A stretch of 44,725 nucleotides of DNA from JBBDWK01 sp040902885 (GTDB lineage Bacteria; Acidobacteriota; Terriglobia; Bryobacterales; Bryobacteraceae). A model generated the notes under the pieces. The model was not told where the DNA came from, searched no databases, and saw nothing but the letters and a program-made list of their open reading frames with translations. Of the stretch, positions 33,987 through 42,940 are shown piece by piece. Position 1 is the stretch's first letter, and each line of letters opens with the position of its first letter. The DNA lies in assembly GCA_040902885.1 (NCBI GenBank), contig JBBDWK010000013.1:1-44725 (forward strand), written 5' to 3'. The translations under genes and the position numbers were made by a program.

Positions 33987-36932
33987 ATGGCAGGCCGCGC
34001 AAACGTTGTTTACGAGTTCGGGCCGTTCCGGCTGGACCCGGGCGAGCGCTGGCTGCTCCGCGAGGGCCGGCCGGTTCCTTTGCGAGCTAAGGTCTTCGAT
34101 ACGCTCTGCATATTGGTGGAGCATCGGGGGCGTCTGATCGGAAAGGACGACCTGATGAAGACCGTCTGGCCGGACAGCATCGTCGAAGAAAACAATCTTG
34201 CCCACAATATCTCCGTTATCCGCAAAGCCCTCGGCGACCGGGCTACAGGGAAAAAATACGTCGAGACGGTCCCCGGTCAGGGGTATCGTTTTGCCGGAGA
34301 CGTGATCGAGAAAAGGCCCCGCCAGGGAGTTTCGGTGCCTGAGCCACGAATGCCAAATCGGCAGCCTGCGGCCACGGCGGTGTACCGTGGGGGCGAGTTG
34401 CAGCGCCTCCACCGCTCGTTCGAAAAAGCTCTCGGCGGCGCGCGCCAGGTGTTGTTCGTCGCTGGTGAAGCGGGTATCGGAAAGAGCCTGCTGGTGGACA
34501 CTTTCCTTCAGGAGACTCATGGGAGGACGCGGCTGTACGTAGGCTTCGGACAGTGTCTTGAGCATCGCGGTGACGGTGAAGCTTATATGCCCGTCCTGGC
34601 CGCGCTGGGCCGCATGTGCCGGGAGGCGGCGGGGCCGGAGCTGATCGCATTCATGGCCAAGTGCGCTCCCACGTGGCTCGTTCAGATGCCCTGGCTGGTG
34701 AACGACACGGAGTTCGCGGCTTTGCGGCAGCGGGTGCTCGGGGCTACGCGCGATCGCATGCTGCGGGAGATGGTGGAGGCAATTGAAACCCTCACCGCCG
34801 GTACGCCCCTGCTGCTGGTAATCGAAGATCTTCACTGGAGCGATCACTCCACAGTGGACCTGCTCGCGCACCTCGCACGGCGGCGGGAGCCGGCCCGCCT
34901 GCTTCTGATCGGCACCTATCGCCCGGGCGATGTGAGGATGCGGTCCCACCCGCTTGAAAACGTGATTCGGGATCTGCGAGTGCGGGGGCTGTGCGAGGAA
35001 TTGCCGCTTGAATTTTTGGACGAAGCTGGCGTGGAAGAATACCTGAGCCTTCGTTTTAACCATGAAGAGGCGCCCGCGGGGCTCGCGCGGATGCTGCACC
35101 AGCGGACCGAGGGAAATCCACTGTTTATGGTGAACGTGGTCGATCAGTGGATCTCGCAAGGATTGCTGCAAGGCGCCGGGCTTGACGATCTGAACCGCGC
35201 CGTTCCGGATACGTTACGGCAGTTGATCGAACAGCAACTGGGGATGGCCGTCTCCGAAGACCGGGAGATTCTGGAAGCGGCCAGCGTCGCGGGCCGGGTG
35301 TTCTCCGCCGCCGCGTTGGCGGCAGGCATCGGCGCGGCGGAGGACGAAGTGGAAATCCGCTGCGACCGCTTGGCGCGGGGAAACCAGTTCCTCACCTCCA
35401 GTGGAACGGTCGAGTGGCCGGATGGAACCGTTTCCGGGCGCTATGGCTTCGTCCACGATCTGCACCGGGAGGTTTTCTACGAGCGCATCCCGCCCGGCCG
35501 AAAAGCGCGGCTCCACCTGCGGATTGGCGCCAGGCTGGAGGCGGCGTACGGCGGTCTTGCGCCGGAAAGCGCGGCTGAGCTGGCGCTTCACTTCATCCGG
35601 GGCCGTGACGCGGGCCGCGCAACGCTGTATTTATGGCATGCGGCCGAACAGTGCCTGGCTCGCAGTGCTCATAAGGAGGCCATTGAGCACCTCACCACCG
35701 GGCTGGGCATGTTGCAGAGTCTGCCGGACTCCGAGGAGCGCGTGCAACGCGAGCTGGCGATGCAGACCCTGCTGGCCCCGGCTCTTCTGGCAACCAGAGG
35801 CTGGAGCGCTCCGGAGGCGGAGAAGGCTTACGTCCGGGCGGGCGAGCTTTGCCGGCGGATGGGTGATCCCAAGTTACGTCCCGCCGTCCTGGTCGGGCTG
35901 GCGACCCTGCGCGAGGTTCGCGGCGAGTACCGTCAATCCCAGGCCTTGATGGAGGAGCGTTTACGCATCTCCGGGAGCGGTCAGGAGGCTGAGCTACTGA
36001 TTGAGTCTCACGAGCTTCTCGCATGCTCGCTCTTTCATCAAGGCGCTTTCAGCGTTGCGCTCGATCATGCGGAGCAGGGCCTGGCACTGTACCGCGACGA
36101 CTCGGAGTGCACATTCTTTGCCTCTTATGGGGATAATCCGGCGGTCTCCTGCCACAATTGGGCCGCGTTCAGCTTGTGGTTCCTGGGATATCCCGAAAGC
36201 GCCCGAAAAAGAGCAGGTCAAGCACTCGTCCTGGCCCGCAGCCATGCTTACTGCCTCGCTTACGCACAGACACAAGCGGCGCTGGTGCACCTGTACCGGC
36301 GTGAACCCGCGGCAGCGGGAGAACTCGCGCAGTCGGCCATCTCGCTGGCCACTGAACGGGGGTTCCCATACCGCGCCGCCGTGGCCGCCGTTGTGCATGG
36401 CTGGGCGACCGCCGTTCAGGGGCAGCGCGAGAACGGCTTGACGCAACTTCGCCAGGGCATCGCCGGGTGCCGGGCCGCGGGCGCGAACATGGACCATCCG
36501 TTTTATCTCGCGCTGCTCGCCGAGGCTTATGCGCTGGGCGACCGTCCCGAGGAGGGGCTGCACGCCCTCGCGGAAGCTTTCGCCATGGTGCGGAACAGCC
36601 GCACGTTCTTCTACGAAGCGGAACTGCACCGGCTTTGGGGTTGCTTGCTGTTGCAAGCCGGAACACGGTCGCCTCAAGAGGCGGAAGCCAGTTTCCAGCT
36701 CGCTATTGAGACCGCCCGCCGGCAGAAGGCGCGATGTCTGGAGCTGCGTGCGGCGGTGAATATAGGCCGGCAGTGGCGGCATAGGGGCAGGCGGGCCGAA
36801 GCCCGACAGCTCCTGGCTGAAACGCTCGACGGGTTCACGGAGGGATTCGACACACCCGACCTGCGGGAGGCGGCGGCACTGCTCGAGGAACTCACCCCGC
36901 ACGCCTCAGCCCAGAAGTCTTTCCAGGCGTGA
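33987..36932 (+). CDS. Winged-helix transcription regulator with ATPase and TPR domains
   Basis: 981 residues. The N-terminus (about 5-105) is an OmpR/CadC-type winged helix (FRLDPGERWLLREG, ENNLAHNISVIRKALGD, YVETVPGQGYRF). Then an ATPase of the AAA/STAND kind with Walker A GEAGIGKS (about 160) and Walker B LLLVIEDLHWSDHS, and a long TPR-like helical C-terminal half. Such proteins link a signal to promoter binding through ATP-driven assembly; this arrangement is common in Acidobacteriota. It diverges from the SBP56 gene across 100 bases and may control it. The 3' end overlaps convergent purA by 27 bases. Confidence 0.88.
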   Translation: MAGRANVVYEFGPFRLDPGERWLLREGRPVPLRAKVFDTLCILVEHRGRLIGKDDLMKTVWPDSIVEENNLAHNISVIRKALGDRATGKKYVETVPGQGYRFAGDVIEKRPRQGVSVPEPRMPNRQPAATAVYRGGELQRLHRSFEKALGGARQVLFVAGEAGIGKSLLVDTFLQETHGRTRLYVGFGQCLEHRGDGEAYMPVLAALGRMCREAAGPELIAFMAKCAPTWLVQMPWLVNDTEFAALRQRVLGATRDRMLREMVEAIETLTAGTPLLLVIEDLHWSDHSTVDLLAHLARRREPARLLLIGTYRPGDVRMRSHPLENVIRDLRVRGLCEELPLEFLDEAGVEEYLSLRFNHEEAPAGLARMLHQRTEGNPLFMVNVVDQWISQGLLQGAGLDDLNRAVPDTLRQLIEQQLGMAVSEDREILEAASVAGRVFSAAALAAGIGAAEDEVEIRCDRLARGNQFLTSSGTVEWPDGTVSGRYGFVHDLHREVFYERIPPGRKARLHLRIGARLEAAYGGLAPESAAELALHFIRGRDAGRATLYLWHAAEQCLARSAHKEAIEHLTTGLGMLQSLPDSEERVQRELAMQTLLAPALLATRGWSAPEAEKAYVRAGELCRRMGDPKLRPAVLVGLATLREVRGEYRQSQALMEERLRISGSGQEAELLIESHELLACSLFHQGAFSVALDHAEQGLALYRDDSECTFFASYGDNPAVSCHNWAAFSLWFLGYPESARKRAGQALVLARSHAYCLAYAQTQAALVHLYRREPAAAGELAQSAISLATERGFPYRAAVAAVVHGWATAVQGQRENGLTQLRQGIAGCRAAGANMDHPFYLALLAEAYALGDRPEEGLHALAEAFAMVRNSRTFFYEAELHRLWGCLLLQAGTRSPQEAEASFQLAIETARRQKARCLELRAAVNIGRQWRHRGRRAEARQLLAETLDGFTEGFDTPDLREAAALLEELTPHASAQKSFQA

Positions 36933-38210
36933 TCCCGGCACCATTACCGTTTGGTTGCGCTCCGGGCCGGTGGAGATGGAGCCCACTTCGACCTCCATCT
37001 GGGTTTCCAGAAACGCCAGGTAGGCCTTGGCGTTAGCGGGCAGATCCGCGTAATTCGCCAGCGCTCCCGTGGGCGATCGCCATCCGGGCAGCATCTTGTA
37101 GACCGGCTGAATGCGTTCGATGGCGCTGGCCGTGGCGGGCATCTCGTCGGTCTCCCGGCCATCAATCCTGTAAGCCACGCAAACCGGAATTTCGGCCAAA
37201 GAATCGAGCACATCCAGCTTTGTCATGACGATGCTATCGAAGCCGTTCAGGGTCGCCGTATAGCGGAGCAGGGGAGCGTCGAACCATCCGCAGCGGCGCG
37301 GCCGTCCGGTGACGGCGCCGAACTCCTTGCCGATCGTTCGAATCTCTTCGCCGGCCTCGCCGTGCAGTTCAGTGGGGAAAGGGCCGGCGCCGACGCGCGT
37401 CACATAGGCCTTGGAAACGCCGATCACCCCGTCGAACCGAGTGGGCGCGACTCCGGCGCCGGTGCAGGCCCCGCCGGCAGTGGCGCTAGAGGACGTTACA
37501 AACGGATACGTGCCATGGTCCACATCCAGCATGGTTCCCTGCGCGCCTTCAAACAGCACGTTCTTCCCGTCCCGGATGGCCTGGTTGATCAGGCGGCCGG
37601 TATCGCGCACCATGGGCCGGATGCGTTCGCCGAACTCCTCGTACTGCTTTCGGATGGCGGCGAAATCCATACGCTCGTGGATGTCCAGCGCCTTGGCAAT
37701 CAGCTCCTTCTCTTCCACCAGGGAATCGTACTGCCGGCAAAAGCTCTCGCGGTCCAGCAGATCGGCCACGCGGATGCCGCGCCTTCCGATCTTGTCCTCG
37801 TAACAGGGGCCGATCCCGCGCGATGTGGTCCCGATGGAAATGCGGTTGGGCCGGTCCTCGGACATCTTCTCCATCATTCGATGGAAGGGAAAGATGATGT
37901 GGGCGCGATTGCTGATGAAGAGATTGCTCCGGACATCGATGCCCGCCGCTTCGAGCGCCTCGATCTCCGACATCAGCGCCCCGGGGTCGATCACGAGTCC
38001 ATTGCCTATGACGGCTTTCTTGCCGGGCCGGAGGATGCCGCTGGGAATCAGCTTGAGGATGAATTTCCGGTCGCCAACAATCACCGTATGACCTGCGTTA
38101 TGCCCGCCCTGGTAGCGCACCACCATGTCGAAGCGCTCGGCAAAAAGATCGACTACTTTGCCCTTGCCTTCATCGCCCCACTGCGCTCCCAGAATGATCA
38201 GGTTACTCAT
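36906..38210 (-). CDS. purA: Adenylosuccinate synthetase
   Basis: 434 residues from ATG 38210 (MSNLIILGAQWGDEG), the conserved start. GTP-dependent joining of IMP and aspartate in AMP synthesis. Signature segments: GDEGKGK, QGGHNAGHT, DVDHGTYPFVTSSS and GVSKAYVTRVGAGPFPTE. Complete. A -10 TATAAT on this strand (38224-38229) lies only 14 bases before the ATG. Confidence 0.96.
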   Translation of the reverse strand: MSNLIILGAQWGDEGKGKVVDLFAERFDMVVRYQGGHNAGHTVIVGDRKFILKLIPSGILRPGKKAVIGNGLVIDPGALMSEIEALEAAGIDVRSNLFISNRAHIIFPFHRMMEKMSEDRPNRISIGTTSRGIGPCYEDKIGRRGIRVADLLDRESFCRQYDSLVEEKELIAKALDIHERMDFAAIRKQYEEFGERIRPMVRDTGRLINQAIRDGKNVLFEGAQGTMLDVDHGTYPFVTSSSATAGGACTGAGVAPTRFDGVIGVSKAYVTRVGAGPFPTELHGEAGEEIRTIGKEFGAVTGRPRRCGWFDAPLLRYTATLNGFDSIVMTKLDVLDSLAEIPVCVAYRIDGRETDEMPATASAIERIQPVYKMLPGWRSPTGALANYADLPANAKAYLAFLETQMEVEVGSISTGPERNQTVMVPGSRLERLLG

Positions 38211-38223
38211 GCCAAAGCTCTCG

Positions 38224-38229
38224 ATTATA
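38224..38229 (-). promoter_or_regulatory. purA -10 element close to the start codon
   Basis: A perfect TATAAT on the minus strand, 14 bases before ATG 38210. If used, the mRNA would begin about 7 bases before the start codon, leaving almost no leader. The -35 is unclear. Confidence 0.4.
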
Positions 38230-38282
38230 GCGCATGCTTCTGGTTGCAACGGTTTTTCCCGCCCTGTTACTCTGGCATCTGG

Positions 38283-38744
38283 ATGCAACTTTCGGATGTA
38301 ATGGCCGGGGTGGGCGAAGACCGTTTTGGACAGCTCGTCCGGTCCATTTCGCTCGGCAAGCTGAAGACCTACCAGGTCTACGAGCGTTTAAAGACGCGCG
38401 CCCACCTGAACAAGCTGAACACGGACACCCTGCGCAAGGCGATTCCCCGCCTCTGGTCCCGGGTCGGAGAGCGCGACGAAGAGTTTGCCAGCGACTTGGC
38501 TCAGGCGGTGCTCGTCTCCCACCTGAACCTGATTGTCGCGGTCCTGGATTTTCTGGGAGTCCCGCACGAGAGCGGATTCTTTGCCAAGGATCTCAACGCC
38601 GAGCAGTATCTGACGGACGGCTGGGAGCAGCGCGCGTACGACCACTTTCGTTCGGCATATCCCGAAGCTGTGCTCGTTTTCTATATCAATCATCTGGGGT
38701 GGGAGCTGGGGCGGTCCAAAGAGCCCTTCCTTCCGAACGCGTGA
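38283..38744 (+). CDS. Small protein of unknown function preceding pheS
   Basis: 153 residues from ATG 38283. Mostly helical (IRSISLGKLKTYQVYERLKT, ASDLAQAVLVSHLNLIVAVLDFLGVP), and the ending WGRSKEPFLPNA. I do not recognise the family. The stop overlaps the pheS GTG start by four bases (GTGA), so the two are translationally coupled. It also begins 73 bases from divergent purA. A role linked to aminoacylation is only a suggestion from position. Confidence 0.75.
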   Translation: MQLSDVMAGVGEDRFGQLVRSISLGKLKTYQVYERLKTRAHLNKLNTDTLRKAIPRLWSRVGERDEEFASDLAQAVLVSHLNLIVAVLDFLGVPHESGFFAKDLNAEQYLTDGWEQRAYDHFRSAYPEAVLVFYINHLGWELGRSKEPFLPNA

Positions 38745-39772
38745 CGACGGTGCTGGAGAACACCCTCGCCGAACTCGAAAAGCGGACCCGCGACCGCATT
38801 ACCGAAGCCTCGTCAACAGACGAACTGGAGCCGGTCCGGGTGGAGGTGCTGGGACGCAAGGGAACGCTGACTCGGATCAGCAAGGATTTGGGCAAGCTCG
38901 AACCCTCCGACCGGGCGCGCATCGGCAAACTGCTGAACAGCGTCAAGCAGTCCATCGAGGAGGCTTTCGAGGGCAAGAAGAGTCGCTTCGACCAGGCGGC
39001 GCAGCAGGCCCGGCTGGAGTCCGAATGGGTGGATCTGACGCTGCCCGCGCCCGGCCCGCTTCCCGGCAGTCTGCACCCCATTACCCAGATCCAGAACGAA
39101 ATCGAAGACCTGTTCGTCTCGCTCGGCTTCGCCGTTCTGAACGGGCCGGAGGTGGAGACCGAGTATCACAACTTCGACGCCCTGAACATCCCTCCCGACC
39201 ATCCGGCGCGCGACATGCAGGACACGTTTTGGCTAGGCGACGGGCGGCTGCTGCGCACGCACACCTCGCCCGTACAGGTGCGGGGCATGGAGAAGCTGGG
39301 GCCGCCGCTGCGCATGATCGCGCCCGGGCGGGTCTTTCGAAACGAGAGCGTGGACGCGTCCCACGAGCATACCTTCTATCAACTGGAAGGCATGATGATC
39401 GACCGCGAGGTCTCCGTGGCGCACCTGATCTACTTCATGAAGACGCTGCTGACGGCGATCTTCCGGCGCGAGGTTACCGTGCGGCTGCGCCCAGGCTTCT
39501 TCCCCTTCGTGGAACCCGGCTTCGAGTTGGATATCCGCTGCCTCATCTGTAATGGCCCCGGCTGCCCCGTGTGCAAGCAGAGCGGCTGGGTGGAACTGCT
39601 GCCGTGCGGGCTGGTGCATCCCAACGTGCTGCGCATGGGCGGCATCGATCCCGAAGAGTGGAACGGGTTTGCCTTCGGACTGGGGCTGACGCGGCTGGTC
39701 ATGATGCGCTACGGTATCGACGACATCCGCCTGCTGCAGAGCGGCGATTTGCGCTTTCTCAATCAGTTTTAG
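38741..39772 (+). CDS. pheS: Phenylalanyl-tRNA synthetase alpha subunit
   Basis: 343 residues from GTG 38741. A coiled coil at the N-terminus (about 1-90), then the class II core with motif 2 (FRNESVDASHEHTFYQLEG) and motif 3 (GFAFGLGLTRLVMMRYGIDD). An insert with CLICNGPGCPVC is a zinc-like Cys set often seen in this family. Catalyses attachment of phenylalanine to tRNA(Phe) together with PheT. Confidence 0.96.
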   Translation: MTTVLENTLAELEKRTRDRITEASSTDELEPVRVEVLGRKGTLTRISKDLGKLEPSDRARIGKLLNSVKQSIEEAFEGKKSRFDQAAQQARLESEWVDLTLPAPGPLPGSLHPITQIQNEIEDLFVSLGFAVLNGPEVETEYHNFDALNIPPDHPARDMQDTFWLGDGRLLRTHTSPVQVRGMEKLGPPLRMIAPGRVFRNESVDASHEHTFYQLEGMMIDREVSVAHLIYFMKTLLTAIFRREVTVRLRPGFFPFVEPGFELDIRCLICNGPGCPVCKQSGWVELLPCGLVHPNVLRMGGIDPEEWNGFAFGLGLTRLVMMRYGIDDIRLLQSGDLRFLNQF

Positions 39773-39790
39773 CCCCGGAAAGGTTCTTTC

Positions 39791-42094
39791 TTGAAGTTTT
39801 CCTTTAACTGGATTCAAGAGCTGGTGGACGGCCTGGAAATCTCGCCGCGCGAGCTCGAACAGCTCATTACCATCAAGACCGCCGAGTGCGAAGGCCTGGA
39901 GCCGGTTGGAGAGCAGCTCGACCGCGCCAGTGCGGCTAAAGTGCTCATGGCGGAGCCAATTCCAGGCAGCCACAACCGGAAGGTTGTGGTTCAGATCGAG
40001 CGGTACGGCGAGAAGACCGTGGTGTGCGGCGCGCCCAACTGCCGGCCCGGAATCCTCACGGCCTATGTGCCGGTGGGCCGGAAAGTCATCCAGGGAGTGG
40101 AGAGCGATGGCATGCTGGCGAGCGGCGCCGAGTTGGGACTGAACCGCGATGCGAGCGGCATTCTGGAATTGAGTGACGGGGAACTTGCGCGTTGTCTGCC
40201 GGACCGGATCATTGAGATCGACAACAAGTCCATCACCCACCGGCCGGACCTCTGGGGTCACCATGGAATGGCCCGCGAGGTGGCGGCCATCTCGCGCCGT
40301 CCTTTGCGCGATCCGGTGAGGCTCGATCTGCTGCCCGGCGGCCCGTCTCCCGTCGAGGTTGCGATTGAAGACTTGAACCTCTGCCCGCGGTATAGCGCCC
40401 TGGCGTTCGAGAACGTGACCGTGCGCCCTTCTCCGCTGTGGCTGCAGTACCGCCTGCAATCGCTAGGGCTGAACCCCATCAATAACATCGTCGATTTCAC
40501 CAATTACGTAATGGCGGAACTGGCCCAGCCCACGCACGCTTTCGACCGCGCGAAGCTCAAGGGCAACACCATCCATATCCGTCCGGCGCGTGCCGGGGAG
40601 CGGCTGATGGCCTTGAACCGGGAAGAGTACGAGCTGCGCGATGCGAATCTGGTGATTGCCGATGCCGCCGGCCCCATCGCTCTCGCAGGCGTCATTGGCG
40701 GCCTGGAAAGCGCCATCGATGAGAGCACCACTTCGATCGTGCTGGAGAGCGCCTGCTTTCTCGCCGCCAGCGTCCGCAAGACCTCCTCACAACTGAAGCT
40801 GCGCACGGACGCATCCATGCGGTTTGAGAAGGCGCAGGATCCGGCCAATACCGTGCGGGCGCTGGCCCGGGCGGTGGAGCTGCTGGCCGAACTCAGCCCA
40901 GGCATCCGGCTGGCGGGCGGCGTGGCCGACCGGCGCAAGGCGGAAGCGGGTGGACCGCCGCGCGAGCCGATCCTGCTGCCCCTCGACTGGCTTTCCCGCA
41001 AGCTGGGCCGCGGTCTGCCGGCCGAAGAGGTCAGAGACATACTGGAGCGGCTGGAGTTTGGAGTTACTCCGGCCGGCACAGTCCATCCGGCCTTCGCGGT
41101 CACCGTGCCATCCTGGAGAGCCACCAAGGATATATCCGTAAAGGACGATCTGGTGGAAGAGGTAGGCCGCATGATCGGATACGATTCCATCGAGCCCCGG
41201 CCGCCCTCGGTAGCCTGCGCGCCGCCGCCGCGCAATGAAGTCCGGCTGTTCCATCGGAACGTGCGGAATCTTTTCACGGCATTGGGCTTTACCGAAGTGT
41301 ATAACTACTCCTTCGTGGGCGGGGAGAATGCCATCCGTTTCGGCTTCGAACCGGCGTCGCATGTGGCGGTGACTAACCCCATCGCGTCCGATCAAAGCCT
41401 GCTGCGCAAATCTCTTTTGCCTGGAGTGTGGAGCAACATAGCCGAAAACCGGAAGCACTTCGATATCTTCCGGCTGTTTGAGATCGGAAAGGAGATTTAC
41501 CCGGGCGGGCATGAGATAGCGCACTTAGTAGCCGCCATCTACGACAAAGAGAGCGACGGCGTTGCTGCTCTGTTCGAGCTAAAGCACGCGGCGCTCTCGT
41601 TCCTGCCAGAGGCCGAGGTCTGGCCCTGCGAGGCGCTGTCCTACGAGCATCCGGCCCGGTCCGGCGAAGTGTTCTGGCAAGGACAGGCCGTTGGACGCCT
41701 GTTCGAGCTTCATCCTTCGATTCAGCCCGAAGGCCGTGCGGCGGCGCTTGATCTCAATCTTGAGGCGATCCAGGAGCTGGATTCGAGGCAGCGGCGATAT
41801 AAAGCCCTCCGGCGCTATCCTTCCAGCGAGTTCGATCTTTCCGTGGTCGCCGGCGAGCGGGAGCTGGCCGGCGACATTCGAAACAAGATCGAGAAGTTCG
41901 CGGGGCCCTTGCTACAGGAAATACTGTATCTCCGACAGTATTCCGGGCCACCGTTGGAAAGCGGACGGAAGAGCATTTCGTTTCGAGTTCGTTACGGGAG
42001 TGACGAAAGAACACTTTCTTTGGGAGAAGTTAACGAATTTCGCGCACTGATTATTGAAGGAATGCAAAATTTAGGGTACGATCTTCGAGTCTGA
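39791..42094 (+). CDS. pheT: Phenylalanyl-tRNA synthetase beta subunit
   Basis: 767 residues, starting at TTG 39791 (KFSFNWIQELV follows), with an upstream AAAGG. Order: tRNA-binding-like domain, B3/B4 editing region, B5 and the FDX-ACB C-terminal domain (YKALRRYPSSEFDLSVV). Partner of PheS in the cytoplasmic alpha2-beta2 enzyme. Somewhat shorter than the E. coli subunit but within the family range. Confidence 0.95.
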   Translation: MKFSFNWIQELVDGLEISPRELEQLITIKTAECEGLEPVGEQLDRASAAKVLMAEPIPGSHNRKVVVQIERYGEKTVVCGAPNCRPGILTAYVPVGRKVIQGVESDGMLASGAELGLNRDASGILELSDGELARCLPDRIIEIDNKSITHRPDLWGHHGMAREVAAISRRPLRDPVRLDLLPGGPSPVEVAIEDLNLCPRYSALAFENVTVRPSPLWLQYRLQSLGLNPINNIVDFTNYVMAELAQPTHAFDRAKLKGNTIHIRPARAGERLMALNREEYELRDANLVIADAAGPIALAGVIGGLESAIDESTTSIVLESACFLAASVRKTSSQLKLRTDASMRFEKAQDPANTVRALARAVELLAELSPGIRLAGGVADRRKAEAGGPPREPILLPLDWLSRKLGRGLPAEEVRDILERLEFGVTPAGTVHPAFAVTVPSWRATKDISVKDDLVEEVGRMIGYDSIEPRPPSVACAPPPRNEVRLFHRNVRNLFTALGFTEVYNYSFVGGENAIRFGFEPASHVAVTNPIASDQSLLRKSLLPGVWSNIAENRKHFDIFRLFEIGKEIYPGGHEIAHLVAAIYDKESDGVAALFELKHAALSFLPEAEVWPCEALSYEHPARSGEVFWQGQAVGRLFELHPSIQPEGRAAALDLNLEAIQELDSRQRRYKALRRYPSSEFDLSVVAGERELAGDIRNKIEKFAGPLLQEILYLRQYSGPPLESGRKSISFRVRYGSDERTLSLGEVNEFRALIIEGMQNLGYDLRV

Positions 42095-42096
42095 AT

Positions 42097-42882
42097 ATGT
42101 TTCCTTGTGCCAGCGCCAATTCTGATTCTTCTTTTTCCATGAAAGCGCATGATAAGATTACCGCCGAGCCGGAAGCGGAAATAGTCCTTCCGGCCGCCAT
42201 TGGGCAACTCGAGGAGTTAGCCCAGGAACTCGGCCGGGAGCGTGCCGAGCGCAAGCGCATGGAGCGCATCGGTCTGCTGGCCGGCGCCGTTGCGCACGAT
42301 TTCAACAACCTGCTCACCGGGATGATGGGGAACGCAGGGCTGGCTCTGGACAGCCTGCCGCCTGGCGATCCGCGGCGGCTATTGCTCCAGGACGTAATCC
42401 GCGCCGGTGAAAAAGCCGCGAATCTGACGGGTCAGCTTCTGGCATATTCCGGTCCCAGCCGCTGTCAAACGAGTCCCATGGAGCAAAGGGAAAGCTGCCG
42501 CGGCACCGGCACAGTGCTCTTCGCCGACGACGAAGAAGTGGTGCGGCGCACCGCGCAGGCGGCGCTGCAGCGGTATGGCTTCACCATCCTGCTGGCGGCC
42601 GACGGCCAGGAAGCCGTGGAAATGTTCCGCGAGAACGCGGCCAACATCGATCTGGTGGTGCTGGACGTCACCATGCCGGTGATGAGCGGGGAGGAGGCGC
42701 TGGCGCAAATTCACGCCGTCAAGCCTCGCGTCCGCATAGCCGTCTCCAGCGGATACAACGAGTCCGAGGTGTTGCGCCGGTTCGTCCGGAGGCGCGTGTC
42801 GGGCTTCCTGCAGAAGCCTTACACGGCCTCCCGGCTGGCGGAAAAGATCAAGGAGTTCATGGCGACCGCCGAGGCGGAATGA
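42097..42882 (+). CDS. Two-component protein with HisKA phosphotransfer and receiver but no ATPase
   Basis: 261 residues. A coiled segment leads to a HisKA dimerisation domain (GAVAHDFNNLLTG, phospho-acceptor His67, to LTGQLLAYSG about 120). The usual HATPase domain (N, G1, G2 boxes) is missing: after about 15 residues the receiver starts (GTVLFADDEEVVRRT). The receiver has a normal acidic pair, phospho-acceptor Asp190 (VVLDVTMP) and LQKPY lysine. So it can exchange phosphate between His and Asp but cannot phosphorylate itself. It looks like an internal deletion of a hybrid kinase, or a phosphorelay intermediate. ATG 42139 is an alternative start. Confidence 0.85.
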   Translation: MFPCASANSDSSFSMKAHDKITAEPEAEIVLPAAIGQLEELAQELGRERAERKRMERIGLLAGAVAHDFNNLLTGMMGNAGLALDSLPPGDPRRLLLQDVIRAGEKAANLTGQLLAYSGPSRCQTSPMEQRESCRGTGTVLFADDEEVVRRTAQAALQRYGFTILLAADGQEAVEMFRENAANIDLVVLDVTMPVMSGEEALAQIHAVKPRVRIAVSSGYNESEVLRRFVRRRVSGFLQKPYTASRLAEKIKEFMATAEAE

Positions 42883-42940
42883 CGTCCCGCTCCGCCAGGA
42901 GCCAGTTTTCGTAATATACTCGCGGATTCCGAGGTGCCAC

